From: an uncultured Pelagibacteraceae bacterium
Lineage (GTDB): Bacteria > Pseudomonadota > Alphaproteobacteria > Pelagibacterales > Pelagibacteraceae
Direction: 5' to 3'
DNA length: 36,955 nucleotides
Assembly (NCBI GenBank): GCA_902586025.1
Contig: CACIFV010000009.1
Location: 1-36,955 of the forward strand
The notes under the pieces were generated by a model, which was not told the DNA's origin, did not search any database, and worked only from the letters and a program-made list of their open reading frames with translations. Shown here in pieces: positions 17,800 through 26,396 of the stretch. Position 1 is the stretch's first letter. Every line of letters starts with the position of its first letter. Position numbers and translations under genes: made by a program.

Positions 17800-18885
17800 T
17801 TAGGAATTTTTAAAAGAAATACCTTTATTATCAAATAAATGGCAACGAAATGGATCAAAACCTATTTTAACGGTATCACCTACCTTAATATTTGTGTCTC
17901 CATCAGTTTGTACAACAAGAGGATCTCCCTCTTTTTCTAAATATAAATATGTTCCTGACCCTAATTTTTCTACTACGAAGACTTTGCTCTCCCATAGTGA
18001 ATCTGATTTTGCATTTAATATCAAATGCTCAGGTCTGATTCCAATTTTTATACTGTCTCCTTCTTGAATATTTTCGGAAATTTTTGGTACATTTAACTTT
18101 CCAGTCCCCATTATATCTACCTCTGAACTATTCGAACTTTTGCTTAAAATTTTACTATCTATAAAATTCATTTTTGGAGATCCAATAAAACCACCAACAA
18201 ACAAATTATCTGGATTATTATATAGGTTCATGGGTGATCCCTTTTGTGAAACTATACCTTGATCCAAAACAACAATATCGTTTGCAAGTGTCATGGCTTC
18301 GGTCTGATCATGAGTTACATAAATCATTGTTGCATTAAGTTGATCATGTAATTTTGCCAATTCTACTCTCATTTGTACTCTTAGAGCTGCATCTAAGTTA
18401 GATAATGGTTCATCAAATAAGAAAACTTTTGGTTTTCTTGTAATAGCTCTACCTATAGCTACTCTTTGACGTTGTCCTCCAGATAATTGTTTGGGTTTTC
18501 GCTCAAGATACTCTTCTATTTGTAGAATTTTAGCAGCCTCCATTACTCTTTGCTCTATTTCTTCTTTTGATTTTTTTTCAATTTTTAAACCAAAAGCCAT
18601 ATTATCAAAAACTGTCATATGCGGATAAAGAGCATAGGATTGAAATACCATTGCAATATTTCTTTCTTTAGGTGGTAGATCGTTAACAACTTTATCATCA
18701 ATAGATATTGTGCCAGAGTTGATTTCTTCTAAACCAGCAATCATTCTTAAAATTGTAGATTTACCACAACCACTTGGTCCTACTAGAACAGTAAAAGACT
18801 CGCTCTTTATATCAAGAGAAACATCTTTGATAACATGTGTACTTCCAAAATACTTGTTTACTTTATGTATTTTAATACTCGCCAT
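17800..18885 (-). CDS. Sugar ABC transporter ATPase (MalK/UgpC/AglK type)
   Basis: A 361-residue MalK-type ATPase. Walker A is GPSGCGKST (36-44), the Q-loop VFQSYALYPHMTV (80-92), the signature LSGGQRQRVAIGRA (134-147), Walker B FLFDEP (155-160) and the switch His in YVTHDQTEAM. The C-terminal 120 residues form the OB-fold regulatory domain of this family (IGIRPEHL and a final VKIGFDPFRCHLFD). It powers the two permeases at 13861-16303. It starts 2 bases after the gpsA-like gene stop and is followed by a 116-base gap before the binding-protein gene; no convincing promoter was found in that gap, only an AT-rich leader. Confidence 0.95.
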   Translation of the reverse strand: MASIKIHKVNKYFGSTHVIKDVSLDIKSESFTVLVGPSGCGKSTILRMIAGLEEINSGTISIDDKVVNDLPPKERNIAMVFQSYALYPHMTVFDNMAFGLKIEKKSKEEIEQRVMEAAKILQIEEYLERKPKQLSGGQRQRVAIGRAITRKPKVFLFDEPLSNLDAALRVQMRVELAKLHDQLNATMIYVTHDQTEAMTLANDIVVLDQGIVSQKGSPMNLYNNPDNLFVGGFIGSPKMNFIDSKILSKSSNSSEVDIMGTGKLNVPKISENIQEGDSIKIGIRPEHLILNAKSDSLWESKVFVVEKLGSGTYLYLEKEGDPLVVQTDGDTNIKVGDTVKIGFDPFRCHLFDNKGISFKNS

Positions 18886-18887
18886 TT

Positions 18888-19847
18888 TTAATTTAATATT
18901 AATTTTTTATTGTAAATTATAGATTTAATTAATTTTGTCATCAAAGGGATTTTTTTTTGTTGGATTTTTTTTAATATAAATGGAGCAATTTCTCTTGCAA
19001 GTTGCTCTCCTTCTACAGTTTCATTTGGCATAAATTTTCTTTTAGCATTATTAAATGTATAACCTTGCCCCAAGTAACCTCCCATTTTACTATTTCTACC
19101 TCCAGCAGCACTGACGTATAGATCTCCAACTCCAGCTAATCCAAGAGCGGTTTCAATTTTTCCTTTAAAATATTTAGTAATATATATCATCTCATTAATA
19201 GATTTTTTGAATAAACTTGATGACATATTTAAACTATCTCCAGCTCCAATTATCATAGAATAAATATTTTTTATTGCTGAACAAATTTCTATTCCAATAA
19301 TATCTTTTGAAGTCTCTGTTATGTAATATTTTGTAGAAATCATTTTGCATATATTCTTTGCAGTTTTTATATTTTTATTAGCCACAACAACACTTGTTTG
19401 TTTTTTATTAGAAAGTTCTTTTGCTAAACAAGGTCCTTTTAAGACAGATATATTTATATTTTTAATATTTTTTTTTATATCTTCAGAAATAGTATAAATT
19501 TTTTCCTTTTTTCTATCATACTTTAAGCCTTTAGTGAGAATTAGGACTGGACTTTTAATTTTTGATTGTTTGAATTCTTCACTTATAAATTTTATTCCTG
19601 ATAAACTTAAAGCAACAACAACTAAATCATATTTTTTTTTTAGTAAGTTTGTCGAATATTTTTTATATTTTAGCTTACTAGGTAAATTTTTTTTCAAACT
19701 CGAATGATATTTATTATTTGAGGATAAATTTTTAATAAAAACTTTATTATATGGCTCTGTTATTATTACTTTATTTTTATTATCAATACATGGAAAAGTA
19801 AAAGCTGATCCCATTGCTCCTCCACCTATTATTAATATTTCTTTCAC
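18888..19847 (-). CDS. gpsA: NAD(P)-dependent glycerol-3-phosphate dehydrogenase (GpsA-like)
   Basis: The NAD-binding motif is ILIIGGGAMGSAF at the N-terminus, followed by VLKGPCLAKELSNK, the catalytic-Lys region GIEICSAIKNIYSMIIGAGDSLN and the family signature GLAGVGDLYVSAAGGRNSKMGGYLGQG. It should interconvert dihydroxyacetone phosphate and sn-glycerol 3-phosphate. I place the start at the GTG at 19845-19847, which overlaps the proW TAG by one base (TAGTG) and has AGGA upstream; this gives 319 residues beginning right at the Rossmann fold. An ATG at 19889 would add 14 residues with no family counterpart inside proW. Its sequence is rather divergent, so it may be a second, specialised copy tied to the transport genes rather than the housekeeping enzyme. 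Confidence 0.85.
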   Translation of the reverse strand: MKEILIIGGGAMGSAFTFPCIDNKNKVIITEPYNKVFIKNLSSNNKYHSSLKKNLPSKLKYKKYSTNLLKKKYDLVVVALSLSGIKFISEEFKQSKIKSPVLILTKGLKYDRKKEKIYTISEDIKKNIKNINISVLKGPCLAKELSNKKQTSVVVANKNIKTAKNICKMISTKYYITETSKDIIGIEICSAIKNIYSMIIGAGDSLNMSSSLFKKSINEMIYITKYFKGKIETALGLAGVGDLYVSAAGGRNSKMGGYLGQGYTFNNAKRKFMPNETVEGEQLAREIAPFILKKIQQKKIPLMTKLIKSIIYNKKLILN

Positions 19848-21859
19848 TAGTTGATAAATCCTAATTTTTTCTTCATTTGATTTGACCATTCAACTAACAA
19901 TCTATCTGCAGTCAAACCTATAAATGCAACACATAATCCTATTATTAAACCTTTGCCCCCATCACTAAAAGACAATGCCCTAAAAATTTCTTGCGACAAG
20001 TCAACAGTTCCAATAAACCCAGCTATCATTACCATAAATAAAGCAAACATTAATGTTTGATTTGCACCTAGTATAATTTCTGGAAAGGCTAAAGGCATTT
20101 TTACTTTCCATAATAATTGTCTTTCTGTACATCCAGAAGTTATAGATGCCTCTATAATTTGTTGTGGAACATTTCTTAATCCAAAAACAGTATATCTTAT
20201 CATCGGTATTGAGGAATATATAACTATTGCAAATATTGCTGAAACATCACTTATTTGAAATAGCATTATTGCTGGAAGTAGATAAATAAATGATGGAAAT
20301 GTTTGAAAAATATCACAAATATTTAAAACTAACTTTGTTCTGCTCTCTTTCTTTGATGCCCATATCCCCAAAGGAATTCCAATAAGTGCACATATTACTA
20401 ATGATGCAAATACCATATATAAAGTAATCATTGCTCTTACCCAATAACCAGATGATGCTATAAAGAATACGAATAACATTACTGTTAACGCAAGTCTCAT
20501 TTTACCAAGTTTCCACCCAATTGCTCCGACAAATAAAATTACTCCAGTCCATGGCATAGATTGAAATACAGCTTTAAGAGGCATCAAAAAATATATTAAC
20601 ATCCAATCTCTAAATATTCCTAACGGTACAAACAAAGATCTTGTAAATGATTTAATGGCATTATCTAAATATACAGATGCTGAAACTGTTAACTCCTTTG
20701 GATATTCATTAAAGAATGGAAAAAGAAAAACTAAGATAGAGCAAATTATAATTGCAAAAAAAGTTGCGCATAAATATGGATTTCTCTTTACAAAATTTCC
20801 CTCTCTTCGCTCTGGTTCTTTTAATGCTAAAGCTTGACTATACCTATCAAGTGTAATTGCAATCAAAACAACTGCAACACCAATTTCAAAAGCCTCACCT
20901 AGCCTTAAGCCTTGTAATCTAATTAACAAGTCATGACCTAAACCAGGTTGTCCAATAAATGCTGCTATAACTATCATTGCAAGACATTGCATTATAACTT
21001 GATTTATTCCCAGCATAATTGGGGATCTAGCTGCTGGAATTTCAACTTTAAATAACATTTGCCACTTTGTGCAACCAGCCATCACACCAGCTTCTTTTAT
21101 TTCTTGTGATATATTTTGTAATCCTAAAATAGTTAATCTAGCCATTGGTGGAAATGCAAATATTACAGTAGCAATTACTCCAGCCTTAGTCCCTATTCCA
21201 ACAAATATAACTACTAGTATTAAATAAGAAAAATGAGGCAAAGATTGTAAAATATTTAACATTGGCCATAAAAAGTTTGCAAATTTTTTTCTCTTGACCG
21301 CAAGTATACCCAAACACAATCCTATTAATGCAGCCAAAGGTGCAGAGACAGAAATAGCTGCTAAAGATTTCATCGATAGCTCCCATATTCCCCGTTTGCT
21401 AAATAATATTAAATACGCAAAACATGTTCCCCCCAACAATGCCAATCTCCAACCTCTCAAATAAAAACCTAAAATCACTGTAAGAGTTATTATAAATATC
21501 CATGGCAAAGGTCCTATTTCGTAGCTTGGAAAACCTTTGTGCAAGACTGCTTCTGTAAAATCTAAAAATTTATCGACGTAGTTTGCTATACCTCTTGTGA
21601 AATCTCTAAAAGTAAACAAACCGAAAATTTCATACTTTCTTAGAAATTGAATTAATGCGTTTGTCCAATCTACAAAAGGTATAAATCCATCTATTGATCC
21701 GCATCCTCCCAAGCAACTTTTTGGAGGTATGTAAGCCCAGTGTGGTGTTTTAGATGAAATCGTATAATTAGGAACAATATAACGAAGCAACCATAATAAA
21801 AAGAATGGTCCAAAAATAAATAAAAATTTTCCTTTAAAAATGGTTTTAATTTTATTCAT
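19847..21859 (-). CDS. proW: Glycine betaine/proline-type ABC permease, tandem two-domain
   Basis: About 670 residues, more than twice a normal ProW. Two homologous permease domains lie in one chain, each with several membrane spans and an EAA loop: EAGVMAGCTKWQ (about 256-267) and EASITSGCTERQ (about 570-581). Each is followed by the usual AFIG(Q/T) segment. A single gene thus supplies both halves of the membrane channel. I chose the ATG at 21857-21859, which overlaps the proV stop by 8 bases; a TTG five codons upstream is less likely. It partners with proV and proX, importing a quaternary ammonium osmolyte such as glycine betaine, used in SAR11 both as solute and as carbon/methyl source (established for the clade; the exact ligand here is inferred). 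Confidence 0.92.
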   Translation of the reverse strand: MNKIKTIFKGKFLFIFGPFFLLWLLRYIVPNYTISSKTPHWAYIPPKSCLGGCGSIDGFIPFVDWTNALIQFLRKYEIFGLFTFRDFTRGIANYVDKFLDFTEAVLHKGFPSYEIGPLPWIFIITLTVILGFYLRGWRLALLGGTCFAYLILFSKRGIWELSMKSLAAISVSAPLAALIGLCLGILAVKRKKFANFLWPMLNILQSLPHFSYLILVVIFVGIGTKAGVIATVIFAFPPMARLTILGLQNISQEIKEAGVMAGCTKWQMLFKVEIPAARSPIMLGINQVIMQCLAMIVIAAFIGQPGLGHDLLIRLQGLRLGEAFEIGVAVVLIAITLDRYSQALALKEPERREGNFVKRNPYLCATFFAIIICSILVFLFPFFNEYPKELTVSASVYLDNAIKSFTRSLFVPLGIFRDWMLIYFLMPLKAVFQSMPWTGVILFVGAIGWKLGKMRLALTVMLFVFFIASSGYWVRAMITLYMVFASLVICALIGIPLGIWASKKESRTKLVLNICDIFQTFPSFIYLLPAIMLFQISDVSAIFAIVIYSSIPMIRYTVFGLRNVPQQIIEASITSGCTERQLLWKVKMPLAFPEIILGANQTLMFALFMVMIAGFIGTVDLSQEIFRALSFSDGGKGLIIGLCVAFIGLTADRLLVEWSNQMKKKLGFIN

Positions 21860-22880
21860 TCTTATCTTCTGCAAATAAAGCTTTGATTATTTCTTTTTTG
21901 CTTAATGAACCAATAACTTTTTTATTTTCATCAATAACAGAGTAAGATCCTTCGGATTTTAAAACTTTTGATGCGATTTTTTCAATCTTTTCTTTATAGT
22001 TAACAGTATTATCATAGAGTTTTTTATCCTTATTATTCATAACACTTTCAGCGTTTAATAACTTAGATCTAGGAATATCTTTTGTAAATTCCGCAACATA
22101 ATCAGTAGCTGGTTTTGTGATTAATTCTTCAGGAGTGCCTACTTGGACTATTAATCCTTCATACATTATTGCTATTCTATCTGCCAATCTTATAGCTTCA
22201 TCAAAATCATGAGTTATAAAAACAATTGTCTTTTTAAGCATATTTTGAAGTCTCAAAAACTCGTTTTGCATCTCTTTTCTAATCAATGGATCTAAAGCTG
22301 AAAAAGGTTCATCTAAAAACCAAACATCTGGTTCAACCGCTAAAGACCTTGCTAGTCCAACTCTTTGTTGTTGACCACCCGAAAGTTCTCTAGGATAATA
22401 TTTTTCTCTACCTTCAAGACCAACTAATTTAATGACCTCTTTAGCTCTATCTTCTCTTTTAATAGGTTCTATTCCTTGCACCTCTAAAGGAAATGCAACA
22501 TTTTGTAAAACTGTTCTGTGAGGTAATAAAGCAAAATGCTGAAATACCATTCCCATTTTATGTCTTCTTATTTCGATTAACTCTTTATCGCTAGCTTTTA
22601 ATAAATCTTTACCCTCAAAAAAAACTTGACCATCAGTTGGTTGAATAAGTTTAGACATGCATCTTAATAATGTTGACTTACCAGATCCACTCAATCCCAT
22701 AATAACCAATATTTCTCCAGTTTTTACATCAATAGATGCATCTCTAACCGCAGGTATATATTTATTTGATTTTAGTTGTTCGGTTGATGGATTATTATTA
22801 TTTTCTTTTAAGAACTTTTCTGGATTTTCTCCATATAATTTCCAAATATTTGAGCATGAAATTTTGATTTGATCGTCCAT
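21852..22880 (-). CDS. proV: Glycine betaine/proline-type ABC transporter ATPase
   Basis: A 342-residue ProV/OpuAA-type ATPase. The N-terminal extension before the fold is typical of this family. Walker A is GLSGSGKST (62-70), the Q-loop MVFQHFALLPHRTV, signature LSGGQQQRVGLARSL (166-180), Walker B VWFLDEP (186-192) and the switch His in FITHDFDEA. The C-terminal 60 residues hold one CBS-like unit (YSVIDENKKVIGSLSKKEII), where longer family members have two; in OpuA, CBS domains sense ionic strength, so this shorter version may respond differently. There is no evident Shine-Dalgarno before the ATG; a small inverted repeat (GTTAAG-4-CTTAAC, 22891-22906) lies just upstream, after the proX terminator. 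Confidence 0.95.
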   Translation of the reverse strand: MDDQIKISCSNIWKLYGENPEKFLKENNNNPSTEQLKSNKYIPAVRDASIDVKTGEILVIMGLSGSGKSTLLRCMSKLIQPTDGQVFFEGKDLLKASDKELIEIRRHKMGMVFQHFALLPHRTVLQNVAFPLEVQGIEPIKREDRAKEVIKLVGLEGREKYYPRELSGGQQQRVGLARSLAVEPDVWFLDEPFSALDPLIRKEMQNEFLRLQNMLKKTIVFITHDFDEAIRLADRIAIMYEGLIVQVGTPEELITKPATDYVAEFTKDIPRSKLLNAESVMNNKDKKLYDNTVNYKEKIEKIASKVLKSEGSYSVIDENKKVIGSLSKKEIIKALFAEDKNE

Positions 22881-22913
22881 AATAAATAAAGTTAAGAGAA
22901 CTTAACATAAAAT

Positions 22914-22954
22914 AAAAAAAAAACGAACCGACTTAAGATTATGTCGGTTCGTTT
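22914..22954 (-). terminator. Intrinsic terminator/attenuator between proX and proV
   Basis: AAACGAACCGAC (22921-22932) pairs perfectly with GTCGGTTCGTTT (22943-22954) around a 10-base loop; read on the minus strand it is followed by ten T (22923 down to 22914). It lies 16 bases beyond the proX stop and upstream of proV in the same operon. It should cap most transcripts after proX and allow partial read-through to proV-proW. Confidence 0.88.
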
Positions 22955-22970
22955 CTAAATAGACTAAAAA

Positions 22971-23915
22971 TTACTTAATCCAATTGCTCCATTTAGATTT
23001 GTGGTCATCTAACCATTTTTGAGCAGCTGCTGATACTTCTAAACCATCCGTGTCCTTGTAGTTAGCCATTTTATCAATGTCTGGACCAGAAAAATTCATC
23101 TGTTTTAACAACTTATATCCCGCAGGATGATTTTTTTTGAAATCAGCATTAACTGCTAATTTTAAATAACCACTTGCTGGGTTTCCACAATCATAAAGTG
23201 CAGTTTTATTTATTCCCCATGAAGGATCCTTTGTACAAGCTGGATCATGTTTAGGGAACTCAACAAACTTACCTGGATATTTTGCACCGATGAAATTTGG
23301 TGACCAGTTAAACACAACTACAGCTTTTCCTTGCGCTACACCTGCATCTAATTCAGCCCAAATTGCATCTGCAGAACCTGCATTTTTAACCATGAAGTTC
23401 ATTCCTAGAGCCTCAACTTTTTCAGCATCATGTTTTAACCAATCAACAGGACCACCGATAAATACTCCTTTACCTCCAGAGTCTGCTCTTGCAAAAAGAT
23501 CTGCACATTTATTAAGAGCTTTCCAATCTGGTAGACCAGGGCAAAGTTTTTCAACATGGTTTGGATACCACCAGTCCTCTCTAGTTACTGCATCGTGAGT
23601 AAGAATTTCTTCAATTCCACCACCAGCTTTTGCTTTTTCATAAGATGCTCCAAACGCACCTTCCCAAATTTCATGAACTAGATCAATATCACCATCTGCC
23701 ATTGCTTGGTATACTGCTTGTGAGTCCATATTAATATACTCTACTTTCTCACCTACCATTTTTAGTAATTCACCAACAACTTCAGCTCCAACTAATTGAC
23801 TTGACCAATTGTGTGTTGGGATTTTAACAACTCCGCTTTTATCTGCATTCGCACCTGTAAAACTTAGAGCAAATGTAATCAAAAAAGCAGAAATTATTGA
23901 TAAAAGTTTCTTCAT
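22971..23915 (-). CDS. proX: Glycine betaine-type ABC substrate-binding protein
   Basis: A 314-residue OpuAC/ProX-family periplasmic protein. The signal peptide MKKLLSIISAFLITFALSFT... probably cleaves after ANA (residue 24). The mature protein has the Trp/aromatic residues that form cation-pi cages for quaternary ammonium ligands in this family: Trp37 (HNWSSQ), Trp84 (HEIWEGAFG), Trp115-Trp116 (REDWWYPNH) and Trp204 (FNWSPNFIG). Which of these line the pocket is inferred. The Shine-Dalgarno AGGAG (23922-23926) and a good sigma-70 promoter lie directly upstream, with a terminator directly downstream, suggesting the most abundant mRNA of this operon is proX alone. Glycine betaine is the likeliest ligand; proline betaine, choline or dimethylsulfoniopropionate are alternatives. 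Confidence 0.94.
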   Translation of the reverse strand: MKKLLSIISAFLITFALSFTGANADKSGVVKIPTHNWSSQLVGAEVVGELLKMVGEKVEYINMDSQAVYQAMADGDIDLVHEIWEGAFGASYEKAKAGGGIEEILTHDAVTREDWWYPNHVEKLCPGLPDWKALNKCADLFARADSGGKGVFIGGPVDWLKHDAEKVEALGMNFMVKNAGSADAIWAELDAGVAQGKAVVVFNWSPNFIGAKYPGKFVEFPKHDPACTKDPSWGINKTALYDCGNPASGYLKLAVNADFKKNHPAGYKLLKQMNFSGPDIDKMANYKDTDGLEVSAAAQKWLDDHKSKWSNWIK

Positions 23916-23928
23916 TTATTTCTCCTCT

Positions 23929-23942
23929 CTTAACATATTAAG
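23929..23942. promoter_or_regulatory. Inverted repeat at the proX start site, candidate operator
   Basis: CTTAA-CATA-TTAAG lies between the -10 element and the Shine-Dalgarno of proX, where a bound regulator would block initiation. The half-site CTTAAC/GTTAAG also occurs as the inverted repeat at 22891-22906 before proV. Confidence 0.35.
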
Positions 23943-23948
23943 TGTTTA

Positions 23949-23977
23949 ATTATCCTTAAATTTAATCATACAGTCAA
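23949..23977 (-). promoter_or_regulatory. Sigma-70 promoter of proX-proV-proW
   Basis: On the minus strand TTGACT (23977-23972, 5 of 6 to consensus) is followed after exactly 17 bases by GATAAT (23954-23949, 5 of 6). Transcription would begin near 23942, about 27 bases before the proX ATG. Confidence 0.65.
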
Positions 23978-24010
23978 CAAAAGTTGGTACTAAAATTTAT
24001 ATATACAATT

Positions 24011-24024
24011 AATCAGTACTGATT
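24011..24024. promoter_or_regulatory. 14-base perfect palindrome upstream of the DUF1989-GcvT gene
   Basis: AATCAGTACTGATT is a perfect palindrome 32 bases before the start of the fusion gene, within the 141-base divergent region shared with proX. It is placed where a repressor would act; the winged-helix protein encoded at 26396 in the same operon is a candidate binder. No clear -35/-10 pair was identified for the plus-strand gene. Confidence 0.4.
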
Positions 24025-24056
24025 TATTCTCAAACATAAGTAATCATTGATATAAA

Positions 24057-26396
24057 ATGTTAGAAGAAAATTTAAGAATAAATGAACCTGGTTTAAATGT
24101 TTTGCCACCTGGGGTTGAAAGATATGTAATTAATGGTGGTGGACTTACAGGAGTTCAGATTTTTCCAGATGATGAAATTGAAATTATTAATAATGAAGGA
24201 AATCAAATTTGCGAAATAGTTGTTTTTAATTCTGATGGAAATTCAGATCCATCAATTTTAAATTTAAAATCTTCTAAATTAGAAAATGATATAATTAAAA
24301 TTTTAAATAAAAATGAAGAAAGTTCAAAAATTGCATTGCGTCAATTAGAAAAAAGAAATCTTAAAATTGCAAATTCTAAATCCTCAATCCTTTTTGATAA
24401 AGACACTCCACCAGGAGAAAAAATTAAAATAAGTTCCAAAGATAAGTGTTATTGCATTTTTTCTGCACCTGGTAATGATATGTTGGTTCATGAACAAAAT
24501 CCGCCAACAGAATTAACTTTATTTATTAAAAGAAATAATATTGTTGATTATAAAGAACATAGAATAATTCCAGATCCAATTTTTGATCCAATAGACGAAA
24601 AAAATATTGCAAAACAATCAGCGATTTCTTTTGAAGTTAAAGAAGGAGATTATATTCAAATAATTTGTCCAACTGGTAGACAATGCTCAGATTTCGTTGC
24701 TTTTGATACAGCTAAATTAGGTAAAGGTATAGAGAAAGGTTTAGATTGGCAAACAACCAGGACCTTTATGGGTAATACTTTTCCAGGTCCGGGATTGTAT
24801 TCAAAATTTTATGATACAGACCATGAACCTTTAGTAGAAGTAATAAGAGATACTGTTGGTAGACATGACACTTTTAATCTTGCTTGTACATCGAAGTATT
24901 ACGAAGATGCTGGTTATTTTGGGCATCCAAATTGTTCAGATAATTTAAGTGGTGCTATGGAAAATTTTGGGGTTAATAGACAAAAAGGATGGCACGCTAT
25001 AAATTTATTTTTTAATACTTCAGCAGGAGGTTTAAATACAGTACTTTCTGATGAGTCATTTGCTAGACCTGGAGATTATGTAATATTAAGAGCTTTAAAA
25101 GATTTAACCTGCGGAACATCAGCCTGTCCAAGTGATATAGATCCATGTAATTCATGGAACCCTACAGATATTTTTGTTAGAACTTATGAAAAAAAAAGAG
25201 AATTTACAAAATCTTTTGCATTTAGAATGAAACCAGACTCAGAATTAAAACTAACAAAAAATACAGGATTTCATGAAAGAACTTCTAAATTAACAAGAAA
25301 TTTTGTTGATGCTAGAGGATATTGGCTACCAAATGATTACACTAAACACGGAGTAATAAATGAATATACAGCGTGTAGAGAAAAAGCAGTTCTAATTGAT
25401 TTATCTTCATTAAGAAAATTTGAAATATTGGGTCCTGATGCAGAAGAATTGATGGACTATACTTTAACTAGAAATGTTAAAAAATTGTCGGTTGGACAGA
25501 TTGTTTATTCTTCGATGTGTTATGAAAATGGTTCTATGTTTGATGATGGAACATTGTTAAAAATGAATGATCATGGATTTAGATGGGTATGTGGTGATGA
25601 ATATGCAGGTGAATGGTTAAAAGAACAGGCAAAAAAGAAAAAATTTAATGTTTTAGTTAAAAACTCTACTGATCAAATAAATAATATTTCTCTACAAGGA
25701 CCAAACAGTAGGAAAATTTTAGAAAAGTTTATTTTTACTCCACCAACACAACCTTCTATTTCAGAATTACAATGGTTTAGGTTTACAATCTGTAGAGTAA
25801 GAGAACTTAGTGGAATTCCATTAATGGTTTCTAGAACTGGATACACAGGCGAGTTAGGATATGAAATATGGTGTCACCCTTCAGATGCACCAGCGGTTTG
25901 GGATGTGCTCATGGAAGCTGGAAAAGATGAAGGATTAATACCTGCTGGTTTTGGAGCATTAGATTTATTAAGAATTGAAGCTGGTCTAATATTGTTTGGT
26001 AATGAATTTGACGGCCAAGTTGACCCGTTTGAAGCAGGTGTTGGATTTACGGTTCCTTTAAAAACCAAAACAGCAGATTTCATTGGTAAAGAAGCATTAA
26101 TAAAGAGAAAAGAAAATCCGCAAAAGAAATTAGTTGGATTAGAACTTGTAGGCAAAGAAAAAGCTAATCACGGTGATTGCGTTCACATTGGAAGATCCCA
26201 AGTTGGCGTAGTTACAAGCGGATGTCTATCTCCTACTTTGAATAAAAATATTGCTTTGTGCAGAATTGATGTAGGTCATTCAGAAATAGGTATGAATGTT
26301 GAAGTCGGTAAAATTGATGGACATCAAAAAAGAATACCTGCTAAAGTTGTCGGTTTCCCGCATTACGATCCTCAAAAAACACGTGTAAAATCTTAA
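24057..26396 (+). CDS. DUF1989-GcvT fusion protein (putative THF-dependent C1-transfer enzyme)
   Basis: A 779-residue two-part protein. The N-terminal about 380 residues resemble the DUF1989 (urea-carboxylase-associated) fold: a short beta-domain (about 15-60 and 115-160), then the full domain with GRQCSDFVAFD (208-217), TTRTFMGNTFPGPG (233-246), DTVGRHDTFNLAC (265-277), HPNCSDN (290-296) and LTCGTSACPSDIDPCNSWNPT (350-370). The Cys residues 277, 293, 352, 357 and 364 could bind metal; related DUF1989 proteins are described as carboxyguanidine deiminase subunits. Residues about 400-779 are a complete GcvT/aminomethyltransferase: MFDDGTLL (494-501) with the catalytic-type Asp, SRTGYTGELGYEIW (592-605) for folate, ALDLLRIEAG (634-643) and a GcvT_C domain. 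It should transfer a methyl or aminomethyl carbon to THF; the substrate is unknown. Divergent from proX. Confidence 0.85.
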   Translation: MLEENLRINEPGLNVLPPGVERYVINGGGLTGVQIFPDDEIEIINNEGNQICEIVVFNSDGNSDPSILNLKSSKLENDIIKILNKNEESSKIALRQLEKRNLKIANSKSSILFDKDTPPGEKIKISSKDKCYCIFSAPGNDMLVHEQNPPTELTLFIKRNNIVDYKEHRIIPDPIFDPIDEKNIAKQSAISFEVKEGDYIQIICPTGRQCSDFVAFDTAKLGKGIEKGLDWQTTRTFMGNTFPGPGLYSKFYDTDHEPLVEVIRDTVGRHDTFNLACTSKYYEDAGYFGHPNCSDNLSGAMENFGVNRQKGWHAINLFFNTSAGGLNTVLSDESFARPGDYVILRALKDLTCGTSACPSDIDPCNSWNPTDIFVRTYEKKREFTKSFAFRMKPDSELKLTKNTGFHERTSKLTRNFVDARGYWLPNDYTKHGVINEYTACREKAVLIDLSSLRKFEILGPDAEELMDYTLTRNVKKLSVGQIVYSSMCYENGSMFDDGTLLKMNDHGFRWVCGDEYAGEWLKEQAKKKKFNVLVKNSTDQINNISLQGPNSRKILEKFIFTPPTQPSISELQWFRFTICRVRELSGIPLMVSRTGYTGELGYEIWCHPSDAPAVWDVLMEAGKDEGLIPAGFGALDLLRIEAGLILFGNEFDGQVDPFEAGVGFTVPLKTKTADFIGKEALIKRKENPQKKLVGLELVGKEKANHGDCVHIGRSQVGVVTSGCLSPTLNKNIALCRIDVGHSEIGMNVEVGKIDGHQKRIPAKVVGFPHYDPQKTRVKS

